A stretch of DNA of 64,000 bases, taken from positions 7,800-71,799 of the forward strand of contig CAYVZZ010000001.1 in the NCBI GenBank assembly GCA_964456185.1, read 5' to 3'. This DNA comes from CAYVZZ01 sp964456185 (GTDB taxonomy: Bacteria > Pseudomonadota > Gammaproteobacteria > Pseudomonadales > Alcanivoracaceae). Both the position numbers and the translations under genes were made by a program. A model generated the notes under the pieces. It made no database searches and was not told the DNA's origin. It worked only from the letters and a program-made list of their open reading frames with translations. This document shows, one piece after another, positions 9,242-18,564 of this stretch (positions are counted from its first letter, which is position 1; each line of letters starts with the position of its first letter).

Positions 9242-10015
9242 TCACAGCCGAACTTCAATACCGGCATCACGCAGTGTCTCCTTCGCCTCGCGTACCGTAT
9301 ACTCACCAAAGTGGAAGATACTGGCGGCCAGCACCGCATCAGCGTGGCCTTGCACCACACCATCCACTAAATGTTGAAGATTGCCGACACCACCGGAGGC
9401 AATCACCGGCACTTTTACCGCATCACTAATAGCGCAGGTTAGCGGTAAATCAAAACCGCTTTTGGTGCCATCACGATCCATGCTGGTCAGCAGGATTTCA
9501 CCGGCACCCAATGCCGTCATTTTCTTTGCCCACTCCACGGCGTCGATACCGGCATCTTTACGACCGCCGTGGGTAAAGATGTGCCAGCGATCCGGTTCAC
9601 CATCGTCACTGACTTTCTTGGCATCGATAGCCACCACAATACACTGCGACCCAAAACGCTCGGCGGCCTCACGCACGAACTCTGGGCGCTTTACGGCTGC
9701 CGAGTTGATGCTCACCTTGTCGGCACCGGCATTCAGCAGATTGCGGATATCTTCCAGCGTGCGCACGCCACCACCGACGGTGAGCGGAATAAACACTTGC
9801 CCGGCAATCTGCTCGACCATTTGAAAGGTGGTGTCGCGGCCTTCGTGGGTGGCGGTAATATCGAGAAAAGTGATTTCGTCGGCACCGGCATCATTGTAGC
9901 GCTTAGCGACTTCCACCGGATCACCGGCGTCGCGGATATCCACGAATTGCACGCCTTTCACCACACGACCGCCATCCACATCCAGACAGGGAATGATACG
10001 TTTTGCCAGTGCCAT
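9242..10015 (-). CDS. hisF: imidazole glycerol phosphate synthase, cyclase subunit
   Basis: 257 residues, full (beta/alpha)8 barrel. It starts [20 protein letters not shown] with the N-terminal catalytic Asp, and has [19 protein letters not shown], the phosphate loops [11 protein letters not shown] and ASGGVGNL, and [10 protein letters not shown]. With HisH it converts PRFAR and glutamine-derived ammonia to imidazole glycerol phosphate and AICAR. AGAGGA precedes the ATG. It is the last gene of the his cluster, and unlike the usual order it is separated from hisA by an unrelated 515-codon gene that ends 14 bases upstream. Confidence 0.97.
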   Translation of the reverse strand: MALAKRIIPCLDVDGGRVVKGVQFVDIRDAGDPVEVAKRYNDAGADEITFLDITATHEGRDTTFQMVEQIAGQVFIPLTVGGGVRTLEDIRNLLNAGADKVSINSAAVKRPEFVREAAERFGSQCIVVAIDAKKVSDDGEPDRWHIFTHGGRKDAGIDAVEWAKKMTALGAGEILLTSMDRDGTKSGFDLPLTCAISDAVKVPVIASGGVGNLQHLVDGVVQGHADAVLAASIFHFGEYTVREAKETLRDAGIEVRL

Positions 10016-10029
10016 AAAGTCCTCTTGTG

Positions 10030-11577
10030 CTAATGGAAAAGTGTCACGATAGTTAGATTAAACGCCACCAAAACCCAAAGTATGACGACACCCGCCAACA
10101 TTTTCAGTAGGTATTTCCCCAGGCCACTCCAACCCCGTAACCGTTGTACATAATAGGGAATCGCCAACAAGGGAATAAACATGGCAGCCAAACTATGCCA
10201 CAAAGTCTCACTTTCTTTGCCACCGCGATGGCGTGAGTCTTCCCAAACCCAGAGCGCGATCAGTGCTTGAATCACGGCCGCAAACGCGATATTCACGCCT
10301 TCTCCCTGAAGGCCGACAAAAGCCGACGACCATACCAAACTCGCGACCAGCCAAAAAAGCGTGCCTCCAATGGCTGGATTAGTGGCCAATGCACCGCTAT
10401 TCGACCGCTCGGGCAATACGTCAAAAGATGAAAAAGCTGCATCCTGTCGTTTGCTGTCTTGGTTTGTAGAAGTCGTATCAGACGCTGCCACGGATTGTTT
10501 AAGCAGCCGATCATCCCAAATAGCAAATAACAAACCCGCCCAGACCATGTTAATGAACAACAATAGCAGCCATTGCGACCATTGCTGCCATTTGTTCAAG
10601 TTGGCCGCCGCCTCCTCCATGCCCGGCAATGTCACCTGCTGGATTGTCTTACCCTGGGCATCAAGCCGCCACAAACTGCGATTGGTATAATCGCTTGCTA
10701 ACAGGCCTTTTCCGAGCCGCGTTATATTGACGACATCAGTTAATGGCGCGGCCCGCCGTCCTTGTGATTCCCCTTTGCTGTTAAACCGATAAAGCCAACC
10801 GCCACGCATATCATTTTGCGCTAATGTGACCCAGAATCCGTCATTATTTTTTACCACTCTGGTTGGCCAAACATGCCGCTGTGCTTCACGAGTGGAAAAC
10901 ATACAATGTGTTTGCTGCCACTTTTGTGCATCTACCGATGCAATACAGTGATGGTTGGTGTCAGCCACATATAAGGTATGGTCATCCATCCAGATGCCAT
11001 TGGGGTAACGAAAGCCCCCCAATTGCGCAACACGCTCGCCAGCGCCATTGAACACCAGCAATTGATGCTGACTGGTATCAGCAACAATCAGGTGTTTTTG
11101 CCGCGCATTCCACCAGAGGCTGGCCGCTCCAGTGATGACGTATTGCTGGCTAAACGGCTGACATTGCCCCGTCACCCAATTGCATTGGTAAAGTCCTTCT
11201 TCAGGAGCCGCTTGGGGGACACTACGGTTTTGGCGGAAAAACGCCTGCAAATGCTCCCAAAAGGTTTGTCGCTGTAGCCCGCCGATGTAAACAATCACCT
11301 TTTGCTGGCCAAACACTGCCAATCCGGTCGACTGGGGTAAGCGAGGAATTTCAGCACCCTGTCGCACCTCCCCCTGTTTACCAACCCGATAAAAATGCTG
11401 CTGATACGCTACCAGCGCACTGCCATCCGGCAGGGTTGCCATTTGAGCCACCACTGGCACTTGAAGCGCTTGCTGTCGCACCCAAAGCCAGCCCAGCAAC
11501 AAGCTGCCAAAAACAAGTACGATAATAAGCGCCTGCCGCGCGCTGATGTTGCGGCCACCCCCTCGTTTACCGGACAC
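10030..11577 (-). CDS. uncharacterised membrane protein with an NHL-like beta-propeller domain, inside the his operon
   Basis: 515 residues; I do not recognise a named family. One N-terminal membrane segment ([17 protein letters not shown]) is followed by about 280 residues of repeated WD/NHL-like blades on the far side of the membrane, clearest at [20 protein letters not shown] and [20 protein letters not shown]. Then come at least four membrane segments: [53 protein letters not shown] and the C-terminal [19 protein letters not shown] start with a strong GGAGGAGGG four bases upstream. Gaps of 42 bases from hisA and 14 bases to hisF show it is co-transcribed with histidine genes. Nothing in it suggests histidine chemistry. 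A sensor or assembly role at the membrane is possible but unproven. Confidence 0.72.
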   Translation of the reverse strand: MSGKRGGGRNISARQALIIVLVFGSLLLGWLWVRQQALQVPVVAQMATLPDGSALVAYQQHFYRVGKQGEVRQGAEIPRLPQSTGLAVFGQQKVIVYIGGLQRQTFWEHLQAFFRQNRSVPQAAPEEGLYQCNWVTGQCQPFSQQYVITGAASLWWNARQKHLIVADTSQHQLLVFNGAGERVAQLGGFRYPNGIWMDDHTLYVADTNHHCIASVDAQKWQQTHCMFSTREAQRHVWPTRVVKNNDGFWVTLAQNDMRGGWLYRFNSKGESQGRRAAPLTDVVNITRLGKGLLASDYTNRSLWRLDAQGKTIQQVTLPGMEEAAANLNKWQQWSQWLLLLFINMVWAGLLFAIWDDRLLKQSVAASDTTSTNQDSKRQDAAFSSFDVLPERSNSGALATNPAIGGTLFWLVASLVWSSAFVGLQGEGVNIAFAAVIQALIALWVWEDSRHRGGKESETLWHSLAAMFIPLLAIPYYVQRLRGWSGLGKYLLKMLAGVVILWVLVAFNLTIVTLFH

Positions 11578-11619
11578 TATTCCCTCCTCCCTGAGTCATT
11601 ATCGTTTCGATTCGATGCG

Positions 11620-12351
11620 TTATGACAGCTCGTCAGCCAATTGCTGACCGACGGCGAAATCGAGGCTGCCTTCGTAAATGGCGCGACCGGTAATGGCACC
11701 TTCCAGTTTGACGTCGGCGGCACAAAGGCGGCGTACGTCATCGAGGTTGGTGATGCCGCCGGAGGCGATCACCGGAATGGACACAGCCTTGGCCAAGCGG
11801 GCGGTGGCTTCTACGTTGACGCCTTGCATCATACCGTCGCGGCTAATGTCGGTGTAGACGATGGCGGCAACGCCGTCGTTTTCAAATTGTTTGGCGAGCT
11901 CAATGACATCCACGTCGGTGACCTTGGCCCAACCGTCGGTGGCTACGCGGCCGTCTTTGGCATCCAGCCCGACAATCACTTTGCCGGGCAGTGCTTGGCA
12001 CAATTCCGCCACAAAGGTGGGTTCTTCCACGGCTTTGGTGCCGACGATTACCCAGCTAACGCCGGCGTCCACGTAAGTTTGGGCGATTTCCAGTGAGCGG
12101 ATACCCCCACCGATTTGAATCGGCAGGTCGGGGTAGCGCTTGGCGATGGCGGTGACGATATCGCCATTGACCGGCTTGCCGGCAAAAGCCCCATTGAGAT
12201 CCACCAGATGCAGGCGGCGGGCGCCGGCCTCTACCCATTTGGCAGCCACATCAACCGGATTGTCGGAGAAGACAGTGTTGTCTTCCATGCGGCCTTGGCG
12301 AAGGCGCACACATTTACCGTCTTTTAGGTCGATGGCGGGGATGAGTTGCAT
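11620..12351 (-). CDS. hisA: phosphoribosylformimino-5-aminoimidazole carboxamide ribotide isomerase
   Basis: 243 residues. It starts [20 protein letters not shown] with the catalytic Asp, then [25 protein letters not shown] and [15 protein letters not shown] with the second Asp, and ends with [11 protein letters not shown]. It catalyses the Amadori rearrangement of ProFAR to PRFAR just before the HisFH step. It lies between hisH (68 bases upstream, a gap that holds a REP-like palindrome) and the inserted membrane-protein gene. Confidence 0.97.
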   Translation of the reverse strand: MQLIPAIDLKDGKCVRLRQGRMEDNTVFSDNPVDVAAKWVEAGARRLHLVDLNGAFAGKPVNGDIVTAIAKRYPDLPIQIGGGIRSLEIAQTYVDAGVSWVIVGTKAVEEPTFVAELCQALPGKVIVGLDAKDGRVATDGWAKVTDVDVIELAKQFENDGVAAIVYTDISRDGMMQGVNVEATARLAKAVSIPVIASGGITNLDDVRRLCAADVKLEGAITGRAIYEGSLDFAVGQQLADELS

Positions 12352-12375
12352 GGGGTGGCTCCAGTATAAAAGGTG

Positions 12376-12398
12376 TCGCGGACAGGGTCCGCTCCTAC
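12376..12398 (-). repeat. REP-like palindromic element between hisH and hisA
   Basis: Read on the minus strand it is GTAGGAGCGGACCCTGTCC followed by GCGA: the GTAGGAG head plus a GCGGAC/GTCCGC six-base stem with a three-base loop. This is the layout of the REP sequences common in pseudomonads and relatives. I find only this copy in the window. It could stabilise or attenuate the his transcript between hisH and hisA. Confidence 0.65.
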
Positions 12399-12420
12399 GG
12401 GTTGGGGTTCCGCGGGCGCT

Positions 12421-13059
12421 TTAGGGCGTCCAGCGGAGGAAGTTGCGTAATAAAGTTAGGCCATGGGGGGCGCTTTTTTCCGGGTGGAATTGGGTGGCGA
12501 AGATATTATCGCGGGCGCAGGCGGCGATGAAGCTGGCGTCGTATTCACAGCGGCCAGCCACTTCTTCCGCAGGCAAATCGGGCACACGGTAGCTGTGTAC
12601 GAAGTAAAAACGGGCGCCATCGGGAATGTCTTTCCACAGGGCATGTGGCGATTGCGTCACGCGATTCCACCCCATATGCGGCACTTTTAGCGCACTGCCA
12701 TCAGTCGCCTGTTCAGCAAAACGTTCCACACGACCATTGAAATACCCCAAGCAATCGACGCCGTCATTTTCGGCGCTCCATTGCATGAGCGATTGCATAC
12801 CTACACAAATGCCCAGCACCGGTGTGCCGCGTTGAATCACCTCGGCCAAGGCCTCGTCAAAGTGTTGGCGACGTACTTCGGCCAGGCAATCACGAATGGC
12901 ACCCACTCCCGGAAAAACCACCCGATCAGCTTTCAATGCGACTTCGGCATCCTGGCAGATTTGCACACGACTGCCGTCAGGCGCGACTTTTTCTAGCGCC
13001 TTGGCGGCCGAGTGCAAATTGCCCATGCCGTAATCGAGCAGTGCAATGGTGTCGCCCAC
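12421..13059 (-). CDS. hisH: imidazole glycerol phosphate synthase, glutamine amidotransferase subunit
   Basis: 212 residues, class I glutamine amidotransferase. The nucleophile Cys is in PVLGICVGMQSLM, and the His/Glu pair in ATQFHPEKS. The start MGDTIALLDYGMGNLHSAAK is typical. It releases ammonia from glutamine and feeds it to HisF. It starts two bases after the hisB stop, so translation is probably coupled to hisB. Confidence 0.97.
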   Translation of the reverse strand: MGDTIALLDYGMGNLHSAAKALEKVAPDGSRVQICQDAEVALKADRVVFPGVGAIRDCLAEVRRQHFDEALAEVIQRGTPVLGICVGMQSLMQWSAENDGVDCLGYFNGRVERFAEQATDGSALKVPHMGWNRVTQSPHALWKDIPDGARFYFVHSYRVPDLPAEEVAGRCEYDASFIAACARDNIFATQFHPEKSAPHGLTLLRNFLRWTP

Positions 13060-13061
13060 GA

Positions 13062-13667
13062 TTATTCTGCCTCGCTCAAGGTGCCTTTGGTGGACGGCGT
13101 GATACCCGCCATGCGCGGATCAGGCGTCACCGCCACGCGCAAGGCACGCCCAAAGGCTTTGAAAATCGTCTCGGCCTGGTGATGGCTGTTGAAACCGCGC
13201 AAATTGTCGATGTGCAACGTCATGGCGCTGTGGTTAACCAGCCCCTGGAAAAATTCGAAGAACAAATCGACATCGAAATCGCCTACTCGTGCACGAGTGA
13301 AATCGACATTCATGTGCAAGCCGGGGCGACCGGATAAATCCAGCACCACCCGCGACAAGGCTTCGTCAAGCGGCACATAAGAATGGCCATAACGTGTCAG
13401 GCCTTTTTTGTCGCCCCACGCCTTAGCCAACGCTTGCCCCAACGTAATGCCGATATCTTCCACCGTATGGTGGGCATCAATGTGCAAGTCGCCCTTGGCT
13501 TTAATGTCGAGATCAATCAAGCCGTGACGGGCAATTTGGCCCAGCATATGTTCGAGAAAGGGTAAGCCGGTATCAAAGCTGCCTTTGCCGGTGCCATCCA
13601 GATTCACGGATACGGCGATCTGCGTTTCCAGTGTGTTGCGTTCGGCGTTTGCCTGACGTTGTGCCAT
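13062..13667 (-). CDS. hisB: imidazoleglycerol-phosphate dehydratase
   Basis: 201 residues from the ATG at 13667, which has AAGGAG six bases upstream; an upstream in-frame extension to 13706 lacks a ribosome site and does not resemble the family. The paired metal-binding motifs are intact: FLEHML and [10 protein letters not shown] in the first half, and [19 protein letters not shown] in the second. This is the monofunctional form, without the phosphatase domain of E. coli HisB. It is the first gene of hisB-hisH-hisA-x-hisF and divergent from a small GNAT gene; 75 bases separate the two starts. Confidence 0.97.
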   Translation of the reverse strand: MAQRQANAERNTLETQIAVSVNLDGTGKGSFDTGLPFLEHMLGQIARHGLIDLDIKAKGDLHIDAHHTVEDIGITLGQALAKAWGDKKGLTRYGHSYVPLDEALSRVVLDLSGRPGLHMNVDFTRARVGDFDVDLFFEFFQGLVNHSAMTLHIDNLRGFNSHHQAETIFKAFGRALRVAVTPDPRMAGITPSTKGTLSEAE

Positions 13668-13742
13668 GGTATCTCCTTGCATGAAGAGGGTATTATACGG
13701 CCTCAATCACAGTATTTCATTGTTTTAGCGGAAGCCGTTGCG

Positions 13743-14075
13743 ATGCCTCTTATTGTTCAAACTCACCAGACTCATGCCGATACCCCCGCCTACTTTGCAC
13801 GGGTGTTAAAAGATCAGCCGCAGGTGGCCAACCTACTGGCCGAGCGCACCACGGAACTCTTGGTCGTTGAAGGCGTCTTTAATGACAACCCGGTGGCACT
13901 TTTACTGGCCGAACCAACCGCTCAAGGCAGCCGTTTGCTGGCACTGGTATCCCATCCCGCTACTCGTGGTCGCGGTGTTGGCCGTGAAGTGTTACAAAAG
14001 GGAAGCAAGCTCTTACCACAGCCGGTTGAGTGGGCCGACGAGCTCAGTACACTGGCCGAAAGATTTCTGAAATAG
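13743..14075 (+). CDS. small GNAT-fold protein, PanZ-like
   Basis: 110 residues from the ATG at 13743 (MPLIVQTHQTHADTPAYF). Only the core of an acetyltransferase fold is present: ELLVVEGVFNDNPVALLLAE followed by the acetyl-CoA loop LVSHPATRGRGVGREVLQ. The C-terminal part of a normal GNAT is short. Both size and motif resemble the acetyl-CoA sensor PanZ, which triggers maturation of aspartate decarboxylase; that is a family resemblance, not proof. The gene lies between hisB and asmA, and asmA follows after 26 bases. The Pseudomonas genome has a small gene in the same slot. Confidence 0.65.
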   Translation: MPLIVQTHQTHADTPAYFARVLKDQPQVANLLAERTTELLVVEGVFNDNPVALLLAEPTAQGSRLLALVSHPATRGRGVGREVLQKGSKLLPQPVEWADELSTLAERFLK

Positions 14076-14101
14076 CACACAACAACACAAAGGATTGCCT
14101 C

Positions 14102-16411
14102 ATGCGCCGCTTGTTGAAATATCTCGCCATCACCCTCGTCACCCTGGTGGTATTGGTCATTGTCGCGCTTTTTGCGCTCACCCAGTTCATCAACCCCAAT
14201 GAATTCAAGCCGCAGATCGAACAGGCGGCGTTGAAAAATGCCAACATCACGCTCGATATTCAAGGCGACCTGGGCTGGACTTTTTGGCCATCGCTGGGCG
14301 TGTCGATTGGTAAAACAGCGGCGCGTATCGGCGAAAGCGATCAGCAATTTGCCGATATCCAGCAGGTGAATGCCAGTGTTGCCGTCTGGCCGCTACTGTT
14401 TGGCCAAGTGCATGTCGATGGTATTCATATTGACGGCCTCAAGCTGCATTTAATACAAACCAAAGAGGGGGGCAACTGGGCGAAAATTGGCGCACCGGCG
14501 GACGCGTCAACCACGCCTACCAAAACAGCCACCAATCAAGCCAAAACAACAACTAACAAACAGCCTGCTGCGGCCAACAACCAACAGCCGTTGGACATTC
14601 CGGTTGTCATTCCGGAAGTCAGCATCACCCATGCCGACATCATTTATGACGACAAAACCAGCGGTACCCACATTACCGTCAGCGATATCAACCTCAAGGC
14701 CACCGACGTCAACCTGAAAGACGCCACGCCCTTCCCGCTTAGCCTGTCGTTGCGTTATCAAGACAACGCCAATCGTGTTGATCTGAATCTCGACACCAAA
14801 GTCAGTCTGGACATTGCGGGACAACATTACCGCCTTGCCCCGATGACACTAAAAGCCACTATTGCGGGTCCGCTACCCAAGCCGGTTAGCGTGAAACTGG
14901 AACAGTCGCTAGATGCCAACCTGGCCGATGGCGTAGTTGCCATTAAAGATCTCGTGCTCAAGGCCGCAGGCGTAACGACCAAAGGGCGCTTCACCCTCAG
15001 TGGTTTAAATGCCGACAAGATGACCTTTGCGGGTGCACTGCATGTTGCCCCATTCGACGCCAATGCCGTCATGAGCAGGCTGGGCTTGGCTCCCATCGAA
15101 ACGAGCGATGCCGACGCCCTTTCTCACGTGGCGCTGGATGCCACCATCAAAGGCCCCGCCGGCAGCATTATGGTCAACCCATTGGTTGTGACACTGGACG
15201 ACAGCACCCTCAAAGGCAAAGCCGGGCTAGCCAGCATCGCCACCAGCAAAATTGTTTTCGACCTCGCACTAGACGGCATTACGCTGGACGGCTACCTGCC
15301 GCCTAAATCAACCGCTAAAACACCGACAAAGGCATCATCTAAGGCCGAGGGCAATGCGGTGGCCAAGGGTGGCGACAACAACGCCAGCCAAAAGGCCACC
15401 AAGCCCTTATCGACAGCGCCGCTGTTACCGCTGGACACCCTGCGTGGCCTGAATATCGACGGCCATGTCAGCGTAGGCGAGCTGCATTACGTCAATATCA
15501 ATGGAAAGCAGTTCGACATTTCGGTTAATGCCAATCACGGCAAGTTGGACGCCAGCACGTCTGGTCAGCTCATGCAGGGCAGCTTTGATGTCAGCGCCAA
15601 GCTGAATGCCAGCAACGCCACACCGAAGATGAGCGCGCAAGGCAAAATAAGCCAAATGCAGATCCAACCGGCGGCGATTCTGGCGCTGGGTAAAGACCTG
15701 GTAAAAGGCACCTTGTCTGCTACCTTTAGTGGTAGCGCCCAAGGCAACAGTGAGAAAAGCCTGATGACCTCGGCCAGCGGCGACCTTACGTTGCATCTGG
15801 TCGATGGCACCATCCGTGGCGCCAACCTGCATGACGCCTTGGCCGCAGGCGTCAACAACATGCTGGGCAAATACAGTGGCTTATTAGCCCTGCTGCCCAA
15901 AGCCAAAAAACTGCCGCGCGGCTTGAGCGAAGACACCAAGATTGTCGATTTGGTTGCCAAAGGTCATTTCGCCGATCAGGTGGCACACATCAAGCAAATC
16001 AAAGCGCAGCTAAAGAAAGGCAACCTCAACGGCCATGGCTGGCTAAACATCAACAACAGCGACTTTGATTTCCGCTTAGGGTTGCAGTCTCCCGAGTTTA
16101 GCGACAGCCCCTACTTCAAAAACACCAACTGGCCGATCCGCTGCGCGGGCAACCTGAATGGGGACGCGGGCGATTGGTGCGGCCCCGACCGCGATGGCCT
16201 GGAAGACATTGCCAAACAAGCCTTAGCGAAAGCCGCCAAGCGCAAGCTGGCTGAAAAGCTAGGCATTGATGCCAAAGGCGATACGGCTAAGGAAATGGTC
16301 GAAAACGCCGCCAAACAGAAAGTCGAAGAGGCCAAGCAAAAAGCCAAAGAGAAGGCAAAAGAAAAGCTGCAAGATGAGCTTAAGGAAGGCCTTAACAGCC
16401 TCTTCCATTAA
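14102..16411 (+). CDS. AsmA-family inner-membrane/periplasmic protein
   Basis: 769 residues from the ATG at 14102 (AAAGGA upstream); the longer reading frame from 14030 overlaps the preceding gene and lacks a ribosome site. One N-terminal membrane anchor (LAITLVTLVVLVIVALFALT) is followed by FINPNEFKPQIEQAAL and DLGWTFWPSLGVSIG, the AsmA opening. The long periplasmic region is beta-rich, with two low-complexity Thr/Lys/Ala linkers (about 138-160 and 400-435). Near the C-terminus is the AsmA_2-like stretch LTLHLVDGTIRGANLHDAL. The last 70 residues are a Lys/Ala/Glu-rich helix. AsmA-like proteins are thought to move phospholipids or assist outer-membrane assembly; the neighbouring psd gene fits a lipid context. 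Confidence 0.88.
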   Translation: MRRLLKYLAITLVTLVVLVIVALFALTQFINPNEFKPQIEQAALKNANITLDIQGDLGWTFWPSLGVSIGKTAARIGESDQQFADIQQVNASVAVWPLLFGQVHVDGIHIDGLKLHLIQTKEGGNWAKIGAPADASTTPTKTATNQAKTTTNKQPAAANNQQPLDIPVVIPEVSITHADIIYDDKTSGTHITVSDINLKATDVNLKDATPFPLSLSLRYQDNANRVDLNLDTKVSLDIAGQHYRLAPMTLKATIAGPLPKPVSVKLEQSLDANLADGVVAIKDLVLKAAGVTTKGRFTLSGLNADKMTFAGALHVAPFDANAVMSRLGLAPIETSDADALSHVALDATIKGPAGSIMVNPLVVTLDDSTLKGKAGLASIATSKIVFDLALDGITLDGYLPPKSTAKTPTKASSKAEGNAVAKGGDNNASQKATKPLSTAPLLPLDTLRGLNIDGHVSVGELHYVNINGKQFDISVNANHGKLDASTSGQLMQGSFDVSAKLNASNATPKMSAQGKISQMQIQPAAILALGKDLVKGTLSATFSGSAQGNSEKSLMTSASGDLTLHLVDGTIRGANLHDALAAGVNNMLGKYSGLLALLPKAKKLPRGLSEDTKIVDLVAKGHFADQVAHIKQIKAQLKKGNLNGHGWLNINNSDFDFRLGLQSPEFSDSPYFKNTNWPIRCAGNLNGDAGDWCGPDRDGLEDIAKQALAKAAKRKLAEKLGIDAKGDTAKEMVENAAKQKVEEAKQKAKEKAKEKLQDELKEGLNSLFH

Positions 16412-16427
16412 TCATCAACGCAACACC

Positions 16428-16456
16428 AAACAAGGCCGGTTTTTCCGGCCTTGTTT
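16428..16456 (+). terminator. rho-independent terminator after asmA
   Basis: AAACAAGGCCGG (16428-16439) pairs with CCGGCCTTGTTT (16445-16456), a perfect 12-base stem with a five-T loop, 17 bases after the asmA stop. The stem ends in T residues (TTGTTTGCTT). psd, 85 bases further on, must then have its own promoter. Confidence 0.85.
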
Positions 16457-16541
16457 GCTTCTACCCCGCAAGTATTCCTTCTCGCCGCATTCACCTTTAT
16501 GATAGACGCCCCTTCGGCTCTTTATAGATGGCGCACCCAGC

Positions 16542-17393
16542 ATGTTAGATTCGCTTTTTATTCTGCTACAACACCTGCTACCCCAACATCTGCTGTCACG
16601 CTGTGTAGGCAAACTGGCTCGCAGCGAGTCGGCAGCCATTAAATCGTTCATCATTCGCCAGTTTATCAAGCAATATAAGGTCGATCTCAGTGAAGCGGTT
16701 TACGAAAACGCCGACGACTATCCCAGCTTTAATGCTTTTTTTACCCGTGCCTTAAAAGAGGAAGCGCGTCCGCTGGCCGATGCCGATGTGGTGTCGCCCG
16801 CCGATGGTGCCATCAGCCAGATTGGACATATTCGTGGCAGCGATCTGCTACAAGCCAAGGGGCAATATTTCTCGCTGCACAATCTACTGGGGCGTGATGC
16901 GACGCTCACCAGTGAATTTATTAATGGCGACTTTGCTACCATTTATCTATCGCCCAAGGACTATCACCGCGTCCACATGCCAGTAACCGGCACGCTGCGC
17001 AAAACCTGTTATATCCCGGGGCAGCTTTATTCGGTCAACCAGACCACCAGCGAGCGGGTACCGGGTTTATTTGCGCGCAATGAGCGCCTAGTCTGCGTGT
17101 TCGATACCGACATGGGCCCTATGGCGGTTATTTTGGTCGGTGCCATGATTGTTGCCGCTATCGAAACGGTGTTTGCCGGTCAGGTTACGCCGCTGCCGCA
17201 TAAAATCCAGCAGCAAAACTATGCGCTGGATAAGCCCATCACCCTGGAAAAAGGCGCGGAGCTTGGCCGTTTCTCGTTGGGTTCGACGGCCATCGTGTTA
17301 TTTGCCAAGCAGCAGTGCCGTTGGCACAAGTCGGCAAAGGCGGGGCAAGCCGTGCGCATGGGCGAAGCCTTGGGAGGCGCCATCCATGACTGA
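16542..17393 (+). CDS. psd: phosphatidylserine decarboxylase proenzyme
   Basis: 283 residues. It converts phosphatidylserine to phosphatidylethanolamine at the inner membrane. The self-cleavage site that makes the pyruvoyl group is the LGST of [12 protein letters not shown] (about residue 250), cut between Gly and Ser. Other family marks are [38 protein letters not shown] and PGQLYSVN. No convincing ribosome site precedes the ATG. The end overlaps nudF by eight bases. In Pseudomonas psd lies near other genes of this group; here it heads the nudF-yqiB-cpdA string. Confidence 0.95.
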   Translation: MLDSLFILLQHLLPQHLLSRCVGKLARSESAAIKSFIIRQFIKQYKVDLSEAVYENADDYPSFNAFFTRALKEEARPLADADVVSPADGAISQIGHIRGSDLLQAKGQYFSLHNLLGRDATLTSEFINGDFATIYLSPKDYHRVHMPVTGTLRKTCYIPGQLYSVNQTTSERVPGLFARNERLVCVFDTDMGPMAVILVGAMIVAAIETVFAGQVTPLPHKIQQQNYALDKPITLEKGAELGRFSLGSTAIVLFAKQQCRWHKSAKAGQAVRMGEALGGAIHD

Positions 17394-18003
17394 TTCCACA
17401 CCCCACTTTGGCTCTGATGATTGGCAACTATTACAGCGCGATACGCGCTACAGCGGCTTCTTCCGCGTCGACAGCATTCGCCTCGAACACAAGCTTTATC
17501 AGGGCGGCTGGAGCGATCCCATTGAGCGCGAGCTGCTAATGCGGCAACCCGCTGTTGCCGTGCTTCCTTACGACCCCAAACTAAAACGCATTCTATTGGT
17601 CGAGCAATTCCGTATTGGTGCCACCGAAGACCGGTTTTCACCCTGGTGCCTTGAGCTCATTGCGGGCATTGCCGATGTGGAAGGCGAAGCGCGTGACAAC
17701 CTTGTACGTCGCGAGGCAAAGGAAGAGGCCAATTTAACACTGGGCGAGCTGGAACCGATTACCAGCTACCTGCCCAGCCCGGGCGGCTGCAATGAACGCC
17801 TGCATCTATTTGCCAGCGCCTGTGACCTGTCACAAGCGGGCGGCATCCACGGCAAGCCGGAAGAAGGCGAAAACATCCGCGTGATGACTTATCCCATGAG
17901 CGACATTCCGACTCTTTTGGCCGGTGACCGTGTCGACAATGCGGCCACCACCATTGCCTTGCAATGGTTTCTGCTTAACCAAGCGCGGCTTTGTCATGCG
18001 TAA
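17386..18003 (+). CDS. nudF: ADP-ribose pyrophosphatase (Nudix)
   Basis: 205 residues. It hydrolyses ADP-ribose to AMP and ribose 5-phosphate. The Nudix box is seen as [20 protein letters not shown] continuing EANLTLGE, with the REAKEE metal-binding core. Upstream are [20 protein letters not shown] and WCLELIAGI, typical of the NudF subgroup, and [15 protein letters not shown] after the box. The start overlaps psd and the end overlaps yqiB by eight bases each, so three genes are translated as a chain. In E. coli nudF is likewise followed by yqiB, cpdA, yqiA and parE. Confidence 0.94.
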   Translation: MTDSTPHFGSDDWQLLQRDTRYSGFFRVDSIRLEHKLYQGGWSDPIERELLMRQPAVAVLPYDPKLKRILLVEQFRIGATEDRFSPWCLELIAGIADVEGEARDNLVRREAKEEANLTLGELEPITSYLPSPGGCNERLHLFASACDLSQAGGIHGKPEEGENIRVMTYPMSDIPTLLAGDRVDNAATTIALQWFLLNQARLCHA

Positions 18004-18445
18004 AGCCTACCGTGTTCGCCTTCGCCACCTGCAAAGACTTTGTAGCAAAAACTACATCAGCTTGCTGCAATGGGTGCGCGCTTGCGAGCACAACACACCG
18101 GTCGTCATCGATCTAAACCAGGCCGGGCATGTTCGCCTGTCGTTGGTGCAAAGTGGCCGCTATACCGCCGACCTCACTTTTACCCAGCAGGGCCAGCATC
18201 CATTATTGGGCACCACCGAGTTACGTATTCGCTTGTACCATGACGTCCGGCTGGCCGAGGTCACCAAAGCCCAGACCTGTCGCCAACCCGAAGCACGTAA
18301 CAATTATCCCAACAAAGCCATGCATCAGCCGGATGAAAAATATCAATGGAATCGTTTTCTTGCAGACTGGTTACAGCATCTGACCCGTTATGGCGTCCCC
18401 CAAAGTCACCATGCCACGGCATTGTTGCGCGATTTCGCATCATAA
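17996..18445 (+). CDS. yqiB: YqiB family protein (DUF1249)
   Basis: 149 residues from the ATG overlapping the nudF end. It has the DUF1249 pattern: YRVRLRHLQRLCSKNYISLL, then QWNRFLADWLQHL near the end. No function is established for the family; it is nearly always beside nudF and cpdA, as here. The protein is soluble with no signal peptide. A 119-base gap follows, with a perfect palindrome and a possible promoter for cpdA. Confidence 0.86.
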   Translation: MRKAYRVRLRHLQRLCSKNYISLLQWVRACEHNTPVVIDLNQAGHVRLSLVQSGRYTADLTFTQQGQHPLLGTTELRIRLYHDVRLAEVTKAQTCRQPEARNNYPNKAMHQPDEKYQWNRFLADWLQHLTRYGVPQSHHATALLRDFAS

Positions 18446-18477
18446 TTACCCATTCGATGCTGGCAATCACTGCCTAT

Positions 18478-18493
18478 TTTCGTTATAACGAAA
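18478..18493. promoter_or_regulatory. perfect 16-base palindrome upstream of cpdA, candidate operator
   Basis: TTTCGTTATAACGAAA reads the same on both strands. It lies 24 bases upstream of a TATAAT (18517-18522) and 72 bases before the cpdA start, where a regulator could act. It is not followed by a T tract, so it is unlikely to be a terminator of yqiB. A related half-site (TTCGTTAT) recurs at 41683-41720. Confidence 0.45.
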
Positions 18494-18500
18494 GAAAAAC

Positions 18501-18557
18501 AGCCGTTTAGTACATTTATAATGCATGACGGCGCTCTATTTATTACGCATTTCAGGG
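18501..18557 (+). repeat. leader repeat, copy 1 (before cpdA)
   Basis: Two blocks, AGCCGTTTAGTACATT (18501-18516) and GCATTTCAGGG (18547-18557), recur in the same order before yqiA. Here 30 bases separate them, including TATAAT at 18517-18522, a plausible -10 box. The second block ends in the GGGG that serves as ribosome site for the TTG start of cpdA. Confidence 0.6.
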
Positions 18558-18564
18558 GCAATAC

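Noticed and set aside
17821..17834. TGTGACCTGTCACA as a second CRP-type site
   Set aside because: The half-sites are only four bases apart instead of six, and it lies within the nudF coding sequence.
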